In this document: positions 1 through 10,346 of the stretch, in pieces
Layout of the letters: every line of letters starts with the position of its first letter
How positions within the stretch are numbered: the first letter of the stretch is position 1
Assembly (NCBI GenBank): GCA_007115705.1
Contig: QXEO01001043.1
Coordinates: forward strand, 372,001-436,000
From: Dactylis glomerata
Taxonomy: Eukaryota > Streptophyta > Magnoliopsida > Poales > Poaceae
Length of the DNA stretch: 64,000 bases
Direction: 5' to 3'
The notes under the pieces: model-generated
Told to the model about the DNA's origin: nothing
Databases searched by the model: none
Seen by the model: only the letters and a program-made list of their open reading frames with translations
Made by a program: the position numbers and the translations under genes

Positions 1-263
1 GGAAACAGCTTGAGCTTAATAATATCACTATCAACATCTTTATATTTCTGCATCTCACATAGCTCAACAAAATTGTTGAGATGAGCTGCAGCATCTTCAG
101 TACTAGCACCAGAAAATTGCTCTTTCATAACAAGGTTCAATAAAGCAGGCTTGATCTCATAAAAGGTGGTAGCAGGAACAGTTGGTGCAATAGGAGTGCA
201 GATAAAATCACTATTGTTCGTGCTAGCAAAGTCACACAACTTGGTGTTTTCAGGAGTACCCAT
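1..263 (-). CDS. gag N-terminus of element F (partial)
   Basis: The first 87 codons of a retrotransposon gag, starting with ATG at 263 and running off the left edge of the window. The translation starts MGTPENTKLCDFAS and is identical, as far as it goes, to the gag of element A, so the evidence for a gag domain comes from A. No stop codon is seen. Whether the rest is intact cannot be judged. Gag would form the virus-like particle that packages element RNA. Confidence 0.8.
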   Translation of the reverse strand, partial: MGTPENTKLCDFASTNNSDFICTPIAPTVPATTFYEIKPALLNLVMKEQFSGASTEDAAAHLNNFVELCEMQKYKDVDSDIIKLKLF

Positions 264-430
264 TTCAGCAAAACGAAAGTAAACAAGTAAAAACAGCTAC
301 CAAGGATTCTATTTTTTTTGGATTTTTGATAAAAAGCAATGCAGGTAAAATAAAAATAAAGTAAAGCAAAACAAATAACAAAGTAAAGAATGTGTGTGCG
401 AAGAACTCCCCTCGCAGAAGTCTTCTCTCT

Positions 431-448
431 TCCCCGGCAACGGCACCA
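431..448 (-). promoter_or_regulatory. Primer binding site of element F (tRNA-Asp type)
   Basis: On the minus strand this reads tggtgccgttgccgggga. It differs at one base from the site in A (10161-10178), which is complementary to the 3' end of plant tRNA-Asp. It starts ten bases inside the LTR end, a normal spacing for the group. Confidence 0.8.
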
Positions 449-458
449 GAAAAGTAGC

Positions 459-2054
459 TGATGCTTCAGGTGAATGTGGCAACAGACAGTCCTTGTGCGT
501 GGTGAATGACCAGCCCGTTGGGAACCCCAAGAGGAAGGTATGATGAGTGCAGCGGCTAGTTTTCCCTCAGTTAAGAAACCAAGGTTTAATGTCGATCTTG
601 AAGAAGAGAGACGGTGACGACTGAAGGTGTTTGTGGAACCTGCACACACACAAACAAATACTTTGTCCCCAACTTGCGATGAGGTTGTCAATCTCACCGG
701 TTTGCTTGAAACAAAGGTTATGAGTGTATCGAGTGGAAAACAGTAGTAATATGTGAGTAAAATAAACAGTGCGGGAAAAGTAAACAGGTGATTGCAATAT
801 GATTAAAATAGGACCGGGGTCCACAGTTCACTAGTGGTGTCTCTCCATAGATAAATAACATGCTGGGTAAACAAATTACAGTTGGGCAATTGATAGAATA
901 AAGATAACGTGATATGTCAAGAAGATCACTATGAGATTTACTCTGGGCATTACAACAAAATACATAGACCGCCATCCAACTGCATCTATGACTAATAATC
1001 CACCCTCGGGGATATCATCCGAACACCCCAAAAGTATTAAGTTGCGAACAACAGATAATTGCATTAAGCAAAGTGTGTAATGTAAACAAAGCATATGCCC
1101 TTGAGCATATGAATGTTGTTTTCTCCCTAGTAGCAACAGCACATCTACCACCTTAGAGGTTTCTGTCACTCCCCCAGGTGAAATAGAGGCATGAACCCAC
1201 TATCGAGCATAAATACCCCCTCTTGGAGTCACTAGCAACTACTCGGCCAAGATAGCTACTAACAACGGAGAGCATGCAAGATCATAAACAACATAGAGAT
1301 AACAAAAGATATAATTCAGTACAGCAACTTAATCATAAACACCAATATTCATCGGATCCCAACAAACCAACATCATAGAATTACATAACGGTGATCTCAA
1401 TCATGTAGGGCAGCTCATGAGATCTAAACATGAAGCACATGGTGGAGAAGACAACCAGCTAGCTACTGCTATGGACCCATGGTCCAAGGTAGACTACTCA
1501 CTCATCGCTCCGGAGGCAAGCATGGCGATGAAGAAGACCTCCGGTGGCGATTCCCCTCTCCGGCAGGGTGCCGGGAAGAGCTTCTGGACCCTCCCGATCT
1601 TCGGGTCGACGGCGGCGGCGGATCGCGATGTATTCTGGAAAACTGATCGGGGCTTTAGGTTTTTCTCGTCAGGGGGTATATATAGGCGAAAGTACGATGT
1701 CAGAGGAGGGACCACGGCCCCTCACGCGGGCCCGGCGCGGCCAGGGGGGTGGCCGCGCCGCCCCTGTGTGTGGGGGCCACGTGGCCCCCTCCGTCAGGTC
1801 TTCGAATGTTTGGGAGCTTCCCCGTGAAATATGACTTCAGGAACTTGTTTCGTCCAATTCCGAGAATATTTCCTGTGTATCACTTCTGAAACACAAAAAC
1901 AGCAGAAAATAGGAAACTGGCACTGTGGCACTTCGTTAATAGGTTAGTTCCGGAAAATGTATAAAAGTACCACTAAGTGTAACGAAACAATATACAAATG
2001 GTGTAAAAACAAGCATGGAGCATCAAAAATTATAGATACGTTTGAGACGTATCA
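459..2054 (-). repeat. 5' LTR of element F (1596 bp)
   Basis: On the minus strand it starts TGATACGTCTC at 2054 and ends CA at 459. It aligns end to end with the LTRs of A (8554-10150 and 15342-16937). A TATA box (tatatata) lies at 1677-1684, at the place where the A LTRs also carry one. The minus strand ORFs called inside it are also found in every other LTR of the group and are not genes. Confidence 0.9.
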
Positions 2055-5000
2055 CATGCTCACACATGTTAGACTCTTACAAAGTCGTCAATAGCCTTCA
2101 TGATCATTTAGTTTTTGACTTTTGAGGCCATCTTATGCTTCTTTTAATGTCGCTTTGTCGCTTTGCATGATTATGGCCATTATTGCTCTCTTAGTTGGTC
2201 GCTCCTAGTCTTTTGCTAGCCCTCGCCTTGTACTGAGTATGAGCTCTACTCGTGCATCGAACTCCTAAAAGCCAAAGTTTTCCAAAGTGTCCACCATACA
2301 TACCTACTAGCAATTTGCTATTCCAAGTAAATTTGACTTGCTTTTATTTTCTCTTCAAATTAAACTCTTACCAGTGTTATGCGAAATTCGGTCAGTAAAG
2401 CTCTCACGAACCGGAAGGCACACTTTACATTTTCCTGTTCTTAAAAATTTGACATTGTGGTCTCTTATGTTGATTTGTTATGCTTGCAAGTTGTAAGTTG
2501 GAGACTAGCCCAGCCATGCAGTCATGGGCAAGCTTTCAACATTGCACTTCTTATTTGAGTTGATATCGTGATCTTTTGTTTATGGATGCCCACGGTGTGA
2601 AATGAATTGGGAATCTTGTAGGGATCATGGAGTTTGTATATGTGTTAGGGAAACGCCAGGCCGCCAATCTAAGCCATGCATAATTCATGGTGGAAATTTG
2701 CAGCATACCCATGGTGAACATTCGACGACGCATCTCATAATAAAAAGCTAAACAAAAGGTAAATAAAAGAGATGTCGAGGTGTTCATTGTCTGCTTGTCC
2801 TGTCATTTTGGTGTGGGCTTGTTCCATGTCATCGGGCACGGAGGTACCCCATTGGCGGTTCTCAATGATATGCATATACTTACAATGACAAGAGCCTTGC
2901 TTGGGACTCTAAGTAAAGTAGCATGAGGTTTGGGTACTCGTATTCACGGGGCACGAGGTTTTCAACTTATGATTTGTCAAACATATGCATCATAATTGTT
3001 CTCGCATTAACTTTAACCATTCAAGATGCTTATGATGGGGGCAATGAGAGCTCAAAGCCGGTAAGTACCATAATTTTTGAAGGTTATAAAACTTGCAATC
3101 ACTGCTTCCCTCTGCGAAGGGCCTTTCTTTTACTTTTATGTTGAGTCACCACCTTCTTTCTTTATGCACCATTAAGAGAGCATAGTTGTCATTCTTAGTG
3201 TGATATGCATTGTCCCAAAGTTCATTGATTGATTCATATTGTTGGTTTCACTTGTTCTTAAATTATTTCTATCTAGTCGCCCTCGTAAACTTGAAGGTAT
3301 CCTATGCATTTATGTTTTGCTCTCTTTGAAGGACAAGCTGAAAACCATTTGTATGTTTTTCCTTATGATTTGAACACACGTTTGACTTTCATTGTTTCAT
3401 TTTCATGATCTTTTGTTTGTGTTCATTTGCATGTTTACAACATGGTTGCTAAGTTCTTATTGTCATGATTATATCTTCATGCCCATGTTTTAAGTTCTTA
3501 TGATCCCAGCTCACCAATGCTTACATATATGATCAAGATTGTGTAGGTGCATGTCACCTCAAAAATTATTCTTTTGTTATCACTTACCTACTCGAGGACG
3601 AGCAGGAGTTAAGCTTGGGGATGCTTGATACGTCTCAAACGTATCTATAATTTTTGATGCTCCATGCTTGTTTTTACACCATTTGCCTATTGTTTCGTTA
3701 CACTTAGTGGCACTTTTATGCATTTTCCGGAACTAACCTATTAATGAAGTGCCACAGTGCCAGTTCCCTGTTTTCTGCTGTTTTTGTGTTTCAGAGTGAT
3801 ACACAGGAAATATTCTCGGAATTGGACGAAACCATATCCTGAAGTCTTATTTTACCCGGAAGCTTCCAGAGATCCGAAGAGGAGTAGGAGGGGGGCCACC
3901 AGGGCCCCACATGCAGGGGTGGCGCGGCCAGCCCCCTGGCCGCGCCGGGCCCGCGTGAGGCCGCCTGGCCCCTCCTCTGACATCGCCCCTTCGCCTATAA
4001 AGACCCCCCGACGGAAAAAACCTAGGTACCCGATCAATTTTCTAGAACACATCGCGATCTACCGCCGCCGTCGACCCGAAGATCGGGAGGGTCCAGAAGC
4101 TCTTCCTGGCACCCTGCCGGAGAGGGGAATCGCCACCGGAGGTCTTCTTCATCGCCATGCTTGCCTCCGGAGCGATGAGTGAGTAGTCTACCTTGGACTA
4201 TGGGTCCATAGCAGTAGCTAGATGGTTGTCTTCTCCACCATGTGCTTCATCTTTAGATCTCATGAGCTGCCCTACATGATTGAGATCACCGTTATGTAAT
4301 TCTACATGTTTGGTTTGTTGGGATCCGATAAATATTGGTGTTTATGATTAAGTTGCTGTACTGAATTATATCTTTTGTTATCTCTATGTTGTTTATGATC
4401 TTGCATGCTCTCCGTTGTTAGTAGCTATCTTGGCCGAGTAGTTGCTAGTGACTCCAAGAGGGGGTATTTATGCTCGATAGTGGGTTCATGCCTCTATTTC
4501 ACCTGGGGGAGTGATAGAAACGTCTAACGTGGTAGATATGCTGTTGCTACTAGGGAGAAAACAACATTCATATGCTCAAGGGCATATGCTTTGTTTACAT
4601 TACACACTTTGCTTAATGCAATTATCTGTTGTTCGCAACTTAATACTTCTAGGGTGTTCGGATTGATATCCCCGGGAGTGGATTATTAGTCATAGATGCA
4701 GTTGGATGGCGGTCTATGTATTTTGTTGTAATGCCCAGAGTAAATCTCATAGTGATCTTCTTGACATATCACGTTTATCTCTATTCTATCAATTGCCCAA
4801 CTGTAATTTGTTTACCCAGCATGTGTTATGTATCTATGGAGAGACACCACTAGTGAACTATGGACCCTGGTCCTATTTACATCATATTGCTATCACCTAT
4901 TTACTTTACTCGCACTATTTACTTTACTCGCATACTATATTGTTTTCCACTCGATACGCTCATAACCTTTGTTTCAAGCAAACCGGTGAGATTGACAACC

Positions 5001-5213
5001 TCATCGCAAGTTGGGGACAAAGTATTTGTTTGTGTGTGTGCAGGTTCCGCATCACCTTCAGTCGTCATTGTCTCTCCTCTCCTGACCGACATTAAACCTT
5101 GGTTTCTTAACTGAGGGAAAACTAGCTGCTATACTCATCATACCTTCCTCTTGGGGTTCCCAACGGGCTGGTTATCCACCACGCACAAGGACCGTCTGCT
5201 CCCACGTCAACCA
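2055..5213 (+). mobile_element. Element E: 3' part of a Gypsy-type LTR retrotransposon
   Basis: It consists of 3' noncoding interior (2055-3608), a polypurine tract and a full 3' LTR (3626-5213). The interior matches 13771-15324 of element A. The 5' half is missing because F is inserted at 2054/2055 and the rest lies left of the window. E is itself inserted in the gag of D. Its right border is set at 5213 because the LTR then has exactly the length of the G LTR (1588 bp), and the two diverge just after this point. The expected target duplication is 5214-5218 (tacgc); its partner is outside the window. No coding capacity is seen. Confidence 0.85.
3626..5213 (+). repeat. 3' LTR of element E (1588 bp)
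   Basis: Starts TGATACGTCTC and ends CA. It is closest to the LTR of G at 60565-62152: both share the end ...cccacgt(c/t)aacca, which differs from the ends of A and F. The polypurine tract gagttaagcttggggatgc precedes it directly, so it is a 3' LTR. Confidence 0.85.
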
Positions 5214-6655
5214 TACGCCAACAGCTTATTTTCTGGCACCATCAACCGGTAGCAGAGACCTAGTCGAAGAAATGGGTAGAATCAAGCCGAAGACAGTATG
5301 CAATTTAATGGACATAGCGAACAGATTTGCAGATGGTGAAGATGCGTGCAACAACAAATGAACGTGATCAACAGAGGACGATGGAGGAAACAGATACGGT
5401 GGCCAAAGGAGGAGATCCCGCAATTACGACAACCATGGCTCCCACAGCCAAGTAGCCGCGGGATACAAAGACAGTACTTATCAAGGAAATGACCGCAAAA
5501 ATTTCGGGATACCGCAGCAACGGAAGAGAAGATTACGGGAGCAGCAAAAGGTTTCAGACAAGAGAACCTAGAGAATACAACCCATCACCAGAGGATATGC
5601 TAAACGGACTATGCCATATACACTCCACGTTCGTCGATGGAAAACGAGTGTGCAAACACGCAATGAAAGATTGCACAACATTCTTGAAACTCCAGGAGGC
5701 AGCAATAAGCAAACAAGCTGAAGCAAAGAGACAAGGATATGAAGGGAACACCAACAACGCGCCTACAAAAGATCAATGAGCAAACAATGGAGCCTCTCAA
5801 GGTCAAGATCAGCCAAATCAGGGACACGACAATGATGGAGGATATGTCCCATCCAAAGGGCACATCACAACAATGATACAACCAGTGCCAAAGTCAAACA
5901 AAGAGGAAAAGAGCATAACTCGCCAAGTTAACCTAGCAGTAACATCGCCTCCAGCAACAACGGAATATTTACACTGGTCAGAACAACCCATAGAATTCAG
6001 CAGGGATGATCACCCCATAATAGTACCTCGGTCGGGAAACGCGCCTCTGGTACTCAAAGCTCAAATTGGGACATACGACGTCGATAGAGTATTCATGGAT
6101 GTAGGAAGCGGTATAAAACTTATATACGCAATGACTCTCCGATCAATGCACATATCATTAGAGTTCCTGAAACCAACCGACTGTTCCTTCCACGGAATCA
6201 TCCCAGAGAGTGCTAACTATCCATTAGGTCGAATAGCACTCAATGTTTGCTTTGGGAATCGCCAAAACTACAGAAGAGAGAAGCTCGACTTCAAAGTCAT
6301 GGACTGGCCATCACAATATCACACGATCCTCGGGCGACCCGTGTTTTTGCGATTCATGGCAGTACCCCACTATACATACCTGGTACTCAAGATGCCAGGA
6401 CCCAACGGAATTATCATAGTAAAAGGAAGCTTCAAACTCTCGGATTTATGCGACAAGGAATTCTACAAGATGGCCCAAAATTTTGGCATGATGGCCAACT
6501 ACGGAGAACCCAAAGACAAGGCAAAAAGCGCGACTATAGGAGCCACACAGCAACTCAAAGGACATCCAGAAGAGCCAGAAGTGAAGAAACTGCGGGTACA
6601 GCCGTCAGACCCAGGGGAAGCTACCGGAGAAGAGGGAAAGACCTCGGCAACATAG
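5214..6655 (+). pseudogene. Decayed gag-protease of element D
   Basis: C-terminal part of a Gypsy-type gag followed by an aspartic protease; the gag N-terminus is left of the inserted element E. Recognisable pieces in order: LFSGTINR (about 5227-5250), a shift of frame, DLVEEMGRIKPKTV with FADGEDAC, a second frame shift near 5495, and a Cys/His cluster (CHIH...CKHAMKDC, 5608-5670) where a zinc knuckle would be. Then comes the protease active-site region FMDVGSG (about 6092-6112), where the usual D-S/T-G is altered to D-V-G. An in-frame TGA lies at 5777-5779. The ORF ends at 6655 and no reverse transcriptase follows. With two frame shifts, one stop and a changed active site the gene is dead. 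Family assignment rests on the motif order. Confidence 0.75.
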
Positions 6656-7111
6656 GTAGCAAGTACGCAAAAGTAGAGTAGAAAAAATAAGGCTATTAAA
6701 GCCACAAGCTATCCTAGGGCAATGCCCTCTAGATCCAGAACACGGGTCATTGGCCGGATCTCTTGGGACACCCCATGTATCTTACATTACAAACATAAAT
6801 AAAGAAAAAGTTCCTCCTATTCGAGTTTACGTGTCTTCAATATCTCAAATGAAATTGCGGCAAACGCACTAAACACTAAAAATGCCCTGAGAACAAAAAC
6901 TTCTCGCAAAAAACCCAAAAACGAAAACTCTCGCGTTTTACATACAAAGCATATATACAATAAAAGCATTACAACATTGGTTGATCCGAATCATCTACTC
7001 CAAGGGGATTCAAGTAATGGTGCTCGCGGAAAAACCCAGCATCCTCTCGAAGCAATCAAGCTATGATCCTTGTCACCGGTTGAAGCGTAGCATCCATATG
7101 GAGTCGCAGCT
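6656..7111. other. Noncoding spacer inside element D
   Basis: AT-rich stretch between the gag-protease stop and the tail of the antisense gene. No ORF of note and no trace of reverse transcriptase, RNase H or integrase is visible here, which is where pol would be expected. Confidence 0.5.
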
Positions 7112-7512
7112 TCACGCCCCCTGGGGGAAACTTAGCGACATGGAACTATAATCCAGCCTTGGATGCCACTTGCGTATCCATCCAAGAGCAAAATTGGCAC
7201 CAGCCACTAAGTTGAGCTCTATCAGCCGATGAATTCGTTGACTAGATCTGAAAGCATCGAGTAGCTGCTTAAAATTTCCCAGCGGAGGATTGTGGGTAAG
7301 CATAACGGAGTGCATGATCATCAAGGATCTTTGACAACCATCAACAGCCTCCCCAATGTGTTGAGCACGATCCTGTAGGAGAACAACAGCACTGCAGCAC
7401 CGCGGGTCAGCCCACAAAGAAGTCGTATCTTTCGATACCCTCTCCAAAGCTGCGATTTGCTCGGCAAATCGACGGTTTTCATCAGCAGGATATAAGCAAG
7501 TACCTGGAAGGC
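7112..7512 (-). pseudogene. C-terminal part of the antisense gene of element D
   Basis: A minus strand frame open from the C insertion point to a stop at 7112. It reads ...FAEQIAALERVSKD...WADPRCCSAVVLLQDRAQHIGEAVDGC...NLVAGANFALGWIRKWHP...SMSLSFPQGA. It continues the gene that starts at 27819 and breaks at 24682; the two pieces were parted by insertion of C, then A and B. The helical, charged composition fits the coiled-coil end of plant retroelement antisense proteins. The function of these proteins is unknown. Some codons between the two pieces appear to be missing. Confidence 0.6.
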
Positions 7513-8553
7513 TGATACGTCTCAAATGTATCTATAATTTTTGATGCTCCATGCTTGTTCTGACAACATTTGCTTTGAGTTTTGTTACACTTCGTGGCAT
7601 TTTTATGCATTTTCTAGAACTAACCTATTAACAAGATGCCACAGTGCCAGTTCCCCATTTTCTGCTGTTTTTGTGTTTCAGAAAAGTTACCCAAGAAATA
7701 TTCTCAGAATTAGACAAAACGATAGCTGAACCTCCTATTTTACCGAAGCTTCGCGAAGACCGAAGATGAGGGGGGCCAGGGGCTAGCCTCACCACCAGGG
7801 GGCGCGGCCCAGCCCCTGGCCGCGCCCACCTATGGTGAGACCCCCTGGTCCACCTCCTGACGTTGCCCCTTCGCCTATAAAGTCTCCTCGACGGGAAAAA
7901 CCTAAAGGAAGGATCGCTTTTCCTCAAAACATACTGCAAGCCGCCGCCGTCGTCGAAACAAGATCGGGAGGATCCAGGAGCTCTTCCCGGCACCCTGCCG
8001 GAGAGGGGAATCCCTGCCGAAGGCCTTCTTCACCACCATGGTCGCCTCCGGAGTGATGTGTGAGTAGTCTACCTTGGACTACGGGTCCATAGCAGTAGCT
8101 AGATGGTTGTTTTCTCCACCATGTGCTTCATGTTTAGATCTTGTGAGCTGCCCTACATGATCAAGATCATCTTTATGCAGTCATACATGTTGTGTTTGTT
8201 GGGATCCGATGAGTATTGGTACTATGTCAAGTTGATGTGCTGAATTATATCTTATGTTATCTCTATGTTGTTTATGATCTTGCATGCTTTCCATTGCTAG
8301 TAGCTATCTTGGCCGAGTAGATGCTAGTAACTCCAAGAGGGAGTATTTATGCTCGATAGTTGGGTTCATGCCTCTATTTAATCTGGGGGAGTGACATAAA
8401 CCTCTAAGGTTGTAGATGTGCTGTTGCCACTAGGGAGAAAACAACATTCTTGTGTCCAAGGACATTTGCTTTGTTTACATTAGGCACTTTGCTTAATACA
8501 ATTATCTGTTGTTCGCAACTTAATACTCAAGGGATCCTCGGACGATTCCTCGC

Positions 8554-10150
8554 TGATACGTCTCAAACGTATCTATAATTTTTGATGCTCCATGCTTGTT
8601 TTACACCATTTGCCTATTGTTTCGTTACACTTAGTGACATTTTTATACATTTTCCGGAACTAACCTATTAACGAAGTGCCACAGTGCCAGTTTCCTGTTT
8701 TCTGCTGTTTTTGTGTTTCAGAAGTGATACACAGGAAATATTCTCGGAATTGGACGAAACAAGTTCCTGAAGTCATATTTCACGGGGAAGCTCCCAAACA
8801 TCCGAAGACCTGACGGAGGGGGGCCACGTGGCCCCCACACACAGGGGGCGGCGCGGCCACCCCCCTGGCCGCGCCGGGCCCGCGTGAGGGGCCGTGGTCC
8901 CTCCTCTGACATCGTACTTTCGCCTATATATACCCCCTGACGAGAAAAACCTAGAGGCCCGATCAGTTTTCCAGAATACATCGCGATCCGCCGCCGCCGT
9001 CGACCCAAAGATCGGGAGGGTCCAGAAGCTCTTCCCGGCACCCTGCCGGAGAGGGGAATCGCCACCGGAGGTCTTCTTCATCGCCATGCTTGCCTCCGGA
9101 GCGATGAGTGAGTAGTCTACCTTGGACTATGGGTCCATAGCAGTAGCTAGCTGGTTGTCTTCTCCACCATGTGCTTCATGTTTAGATCTCATGAGCTGCC
9201 CTACATGATTGAGATCACCGTTATGTAATTCTATGATGTTGGTTTGTTGGGATCCGATGAATATTGGTGTTTATGATTAAGTTGCTGTACTGAATTATAT
9301 CTTTTGTTATCTCTATGTTGTTTATGATCTTGCATGCTCTCCGTTGTTAGTAGCTATCTTGGCCGAGTAGTTGCTAGTGACTCCAAGAGGGGGTATTTAT
9401 GCTCGATAGTGGGTTCATGCCTCTATTTCACCTGGGGGAGTGACAGAAACCTCTAAGGTGGTAGATGTGCTATTGCTACTAGGGAGAAAACAACATTCAT
9501 ATGCTCAAGGGCATATGCTTTGTTTACATTACACACTTTGCTTAATGCAATTATCTGTTGTTCGCAACTTAATACTTTTGGGGTGTTCGGATGATATCCC
9601 TGAGGGTGGATTATTAGTCATAGATGCAGTTGGATGGCGGTCTATGTATTTTGTTGTAATGCCCAGAGTAAATCTCATAGTGATCTTCTTGACATATCAC
9701 GTTATCTTTATTCTATCAATTGCCCAACTGTAATTTGTTTACCCAGCATGTTATTTATCTATGGAGAGACACCACTAGTGAACTGTGGACCCCGGTCCTA
9801 TTTTAATCATATTGCAATCACCTGTTTACTTTTCCCGCACTGTTTATTTTACTCGCATATTACTACTGTTTTCCACTCGATACACTCATAACCTTTGTTT
9901 TAAGCAAACCGGTGAGATTGACAACCTCATCGCAAGTTGGGGACAAAGTATTTGTTTGTGTGTGTGCAGGTTCCGCAAACACCTTCAGTCGTCACCGTCT
10001 CTCTTCTTCAAGATCGACATTAAACCTTGGTTTCTTAACTGAGGGAAAACTAGCCGCTGCACTCATCATACCTTCCTCTTGGGGTTCCCAACGGGCTGGT
10101 CATTCACCACGCACAAGGACTGTTTGTTGCCACATTCACCTGAAGCATCA
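8554..10150 (+). repeat. 5' LTR of element A (1597 bp)
   Basis: TGATACG...CATCA, with borders fixed by comparison with the 3' LTR at 15342-16937. It carries a TATA box (tatatata, 8925-8932), which likely marks the U3/R part of the element promoter. Preceded by the target duplication ctcgc and followed by the primer binding site after ten bases. Confidence 0.93.
8925..8932 (+). promoter_or_regulatory. TATA box of the element A 5' LTR
   Basis: tatatata in a GC-rich context (cgcc-tatatata-cccc). The same box occurs in the 3' LTR at 15712-15719 and in F at 1677-1684. In B, C, E and G the place reads ctataaag. This is the best candidate for the core promoter of the group. Confidence 0.6.
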
Positions 10151-10160
10151 GCTACTTTTC

Positions 10161-10178
10161 TGGCGCCGTTGCCGGGGA
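10161..10178 (+). promoter_or_regulatory. Primer binding site of element A (tRNA-Asp)
   Basis: tggcgccgttgccgggga, complementary over 18 bases to the 3' end of plant tRNA-Asp(GUC) as I recall it. It would prime minus-strand DNA synthesis. It starts ten bases after the LTR end. Confidence 0.85.
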
Positions 10179-10346
10179 AGAGAGAAGACTTCTGCGAGGG
10201 GAGTTCTTCGCACACACATTCTTTACTTTGTTATTTGTTTTGCTTTACTTTATTTTTATTTTACCTGCATTGCTTTTTATCAAAAATCCAAAAAAAATTA
10301 GAATCCTTGGTAGCTGTTTTTACTTGTTTACTTTCGTTTTGCTGAA

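Larger units (their letters stand above)
1..2054 (-). mobile_element. Element F: 5' end of a Gypsy-type LTR retrotransposon (continues left of window)
   Basis: Read on the minus strand this is an LTR (2054 down to 459), a primer binding site, a leader and the start of gag. It matches the 5' end of element A (8554-10605) almost base for base, so it is a recent copy of the same subfamily. It sits in the 3' noncoding interior of element E, whose sequence resumes at 2055 in the other orientation. The first bases of E, 2055-2059 (catgc), would be one half of the target duplication. The other half lies outside the window, so this is not confirmed. Confidence 0.9.

Noticed and set aside
137..1169. 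Series of 85-186-codon ORFs in the F LTR and their repeats in A, B, E and G
   Set aside because: All lie in LTRs, in both orientations and without family resemblance. They recur because the LTRs recur.
5221..5250. PBS-like string (ttttctggcaccatcaaccgg) right after the E LTR, which would make it a 5' LTR or part of a tandem element
   Set aside because: The LTR is preceded by a polypurine tract and 3' interior, and the LTR end shared with G is at 5213. The string also translates as gag (LFSGTINR) in line with the following gag of D. The similarity to a primer site is best taken as chance.
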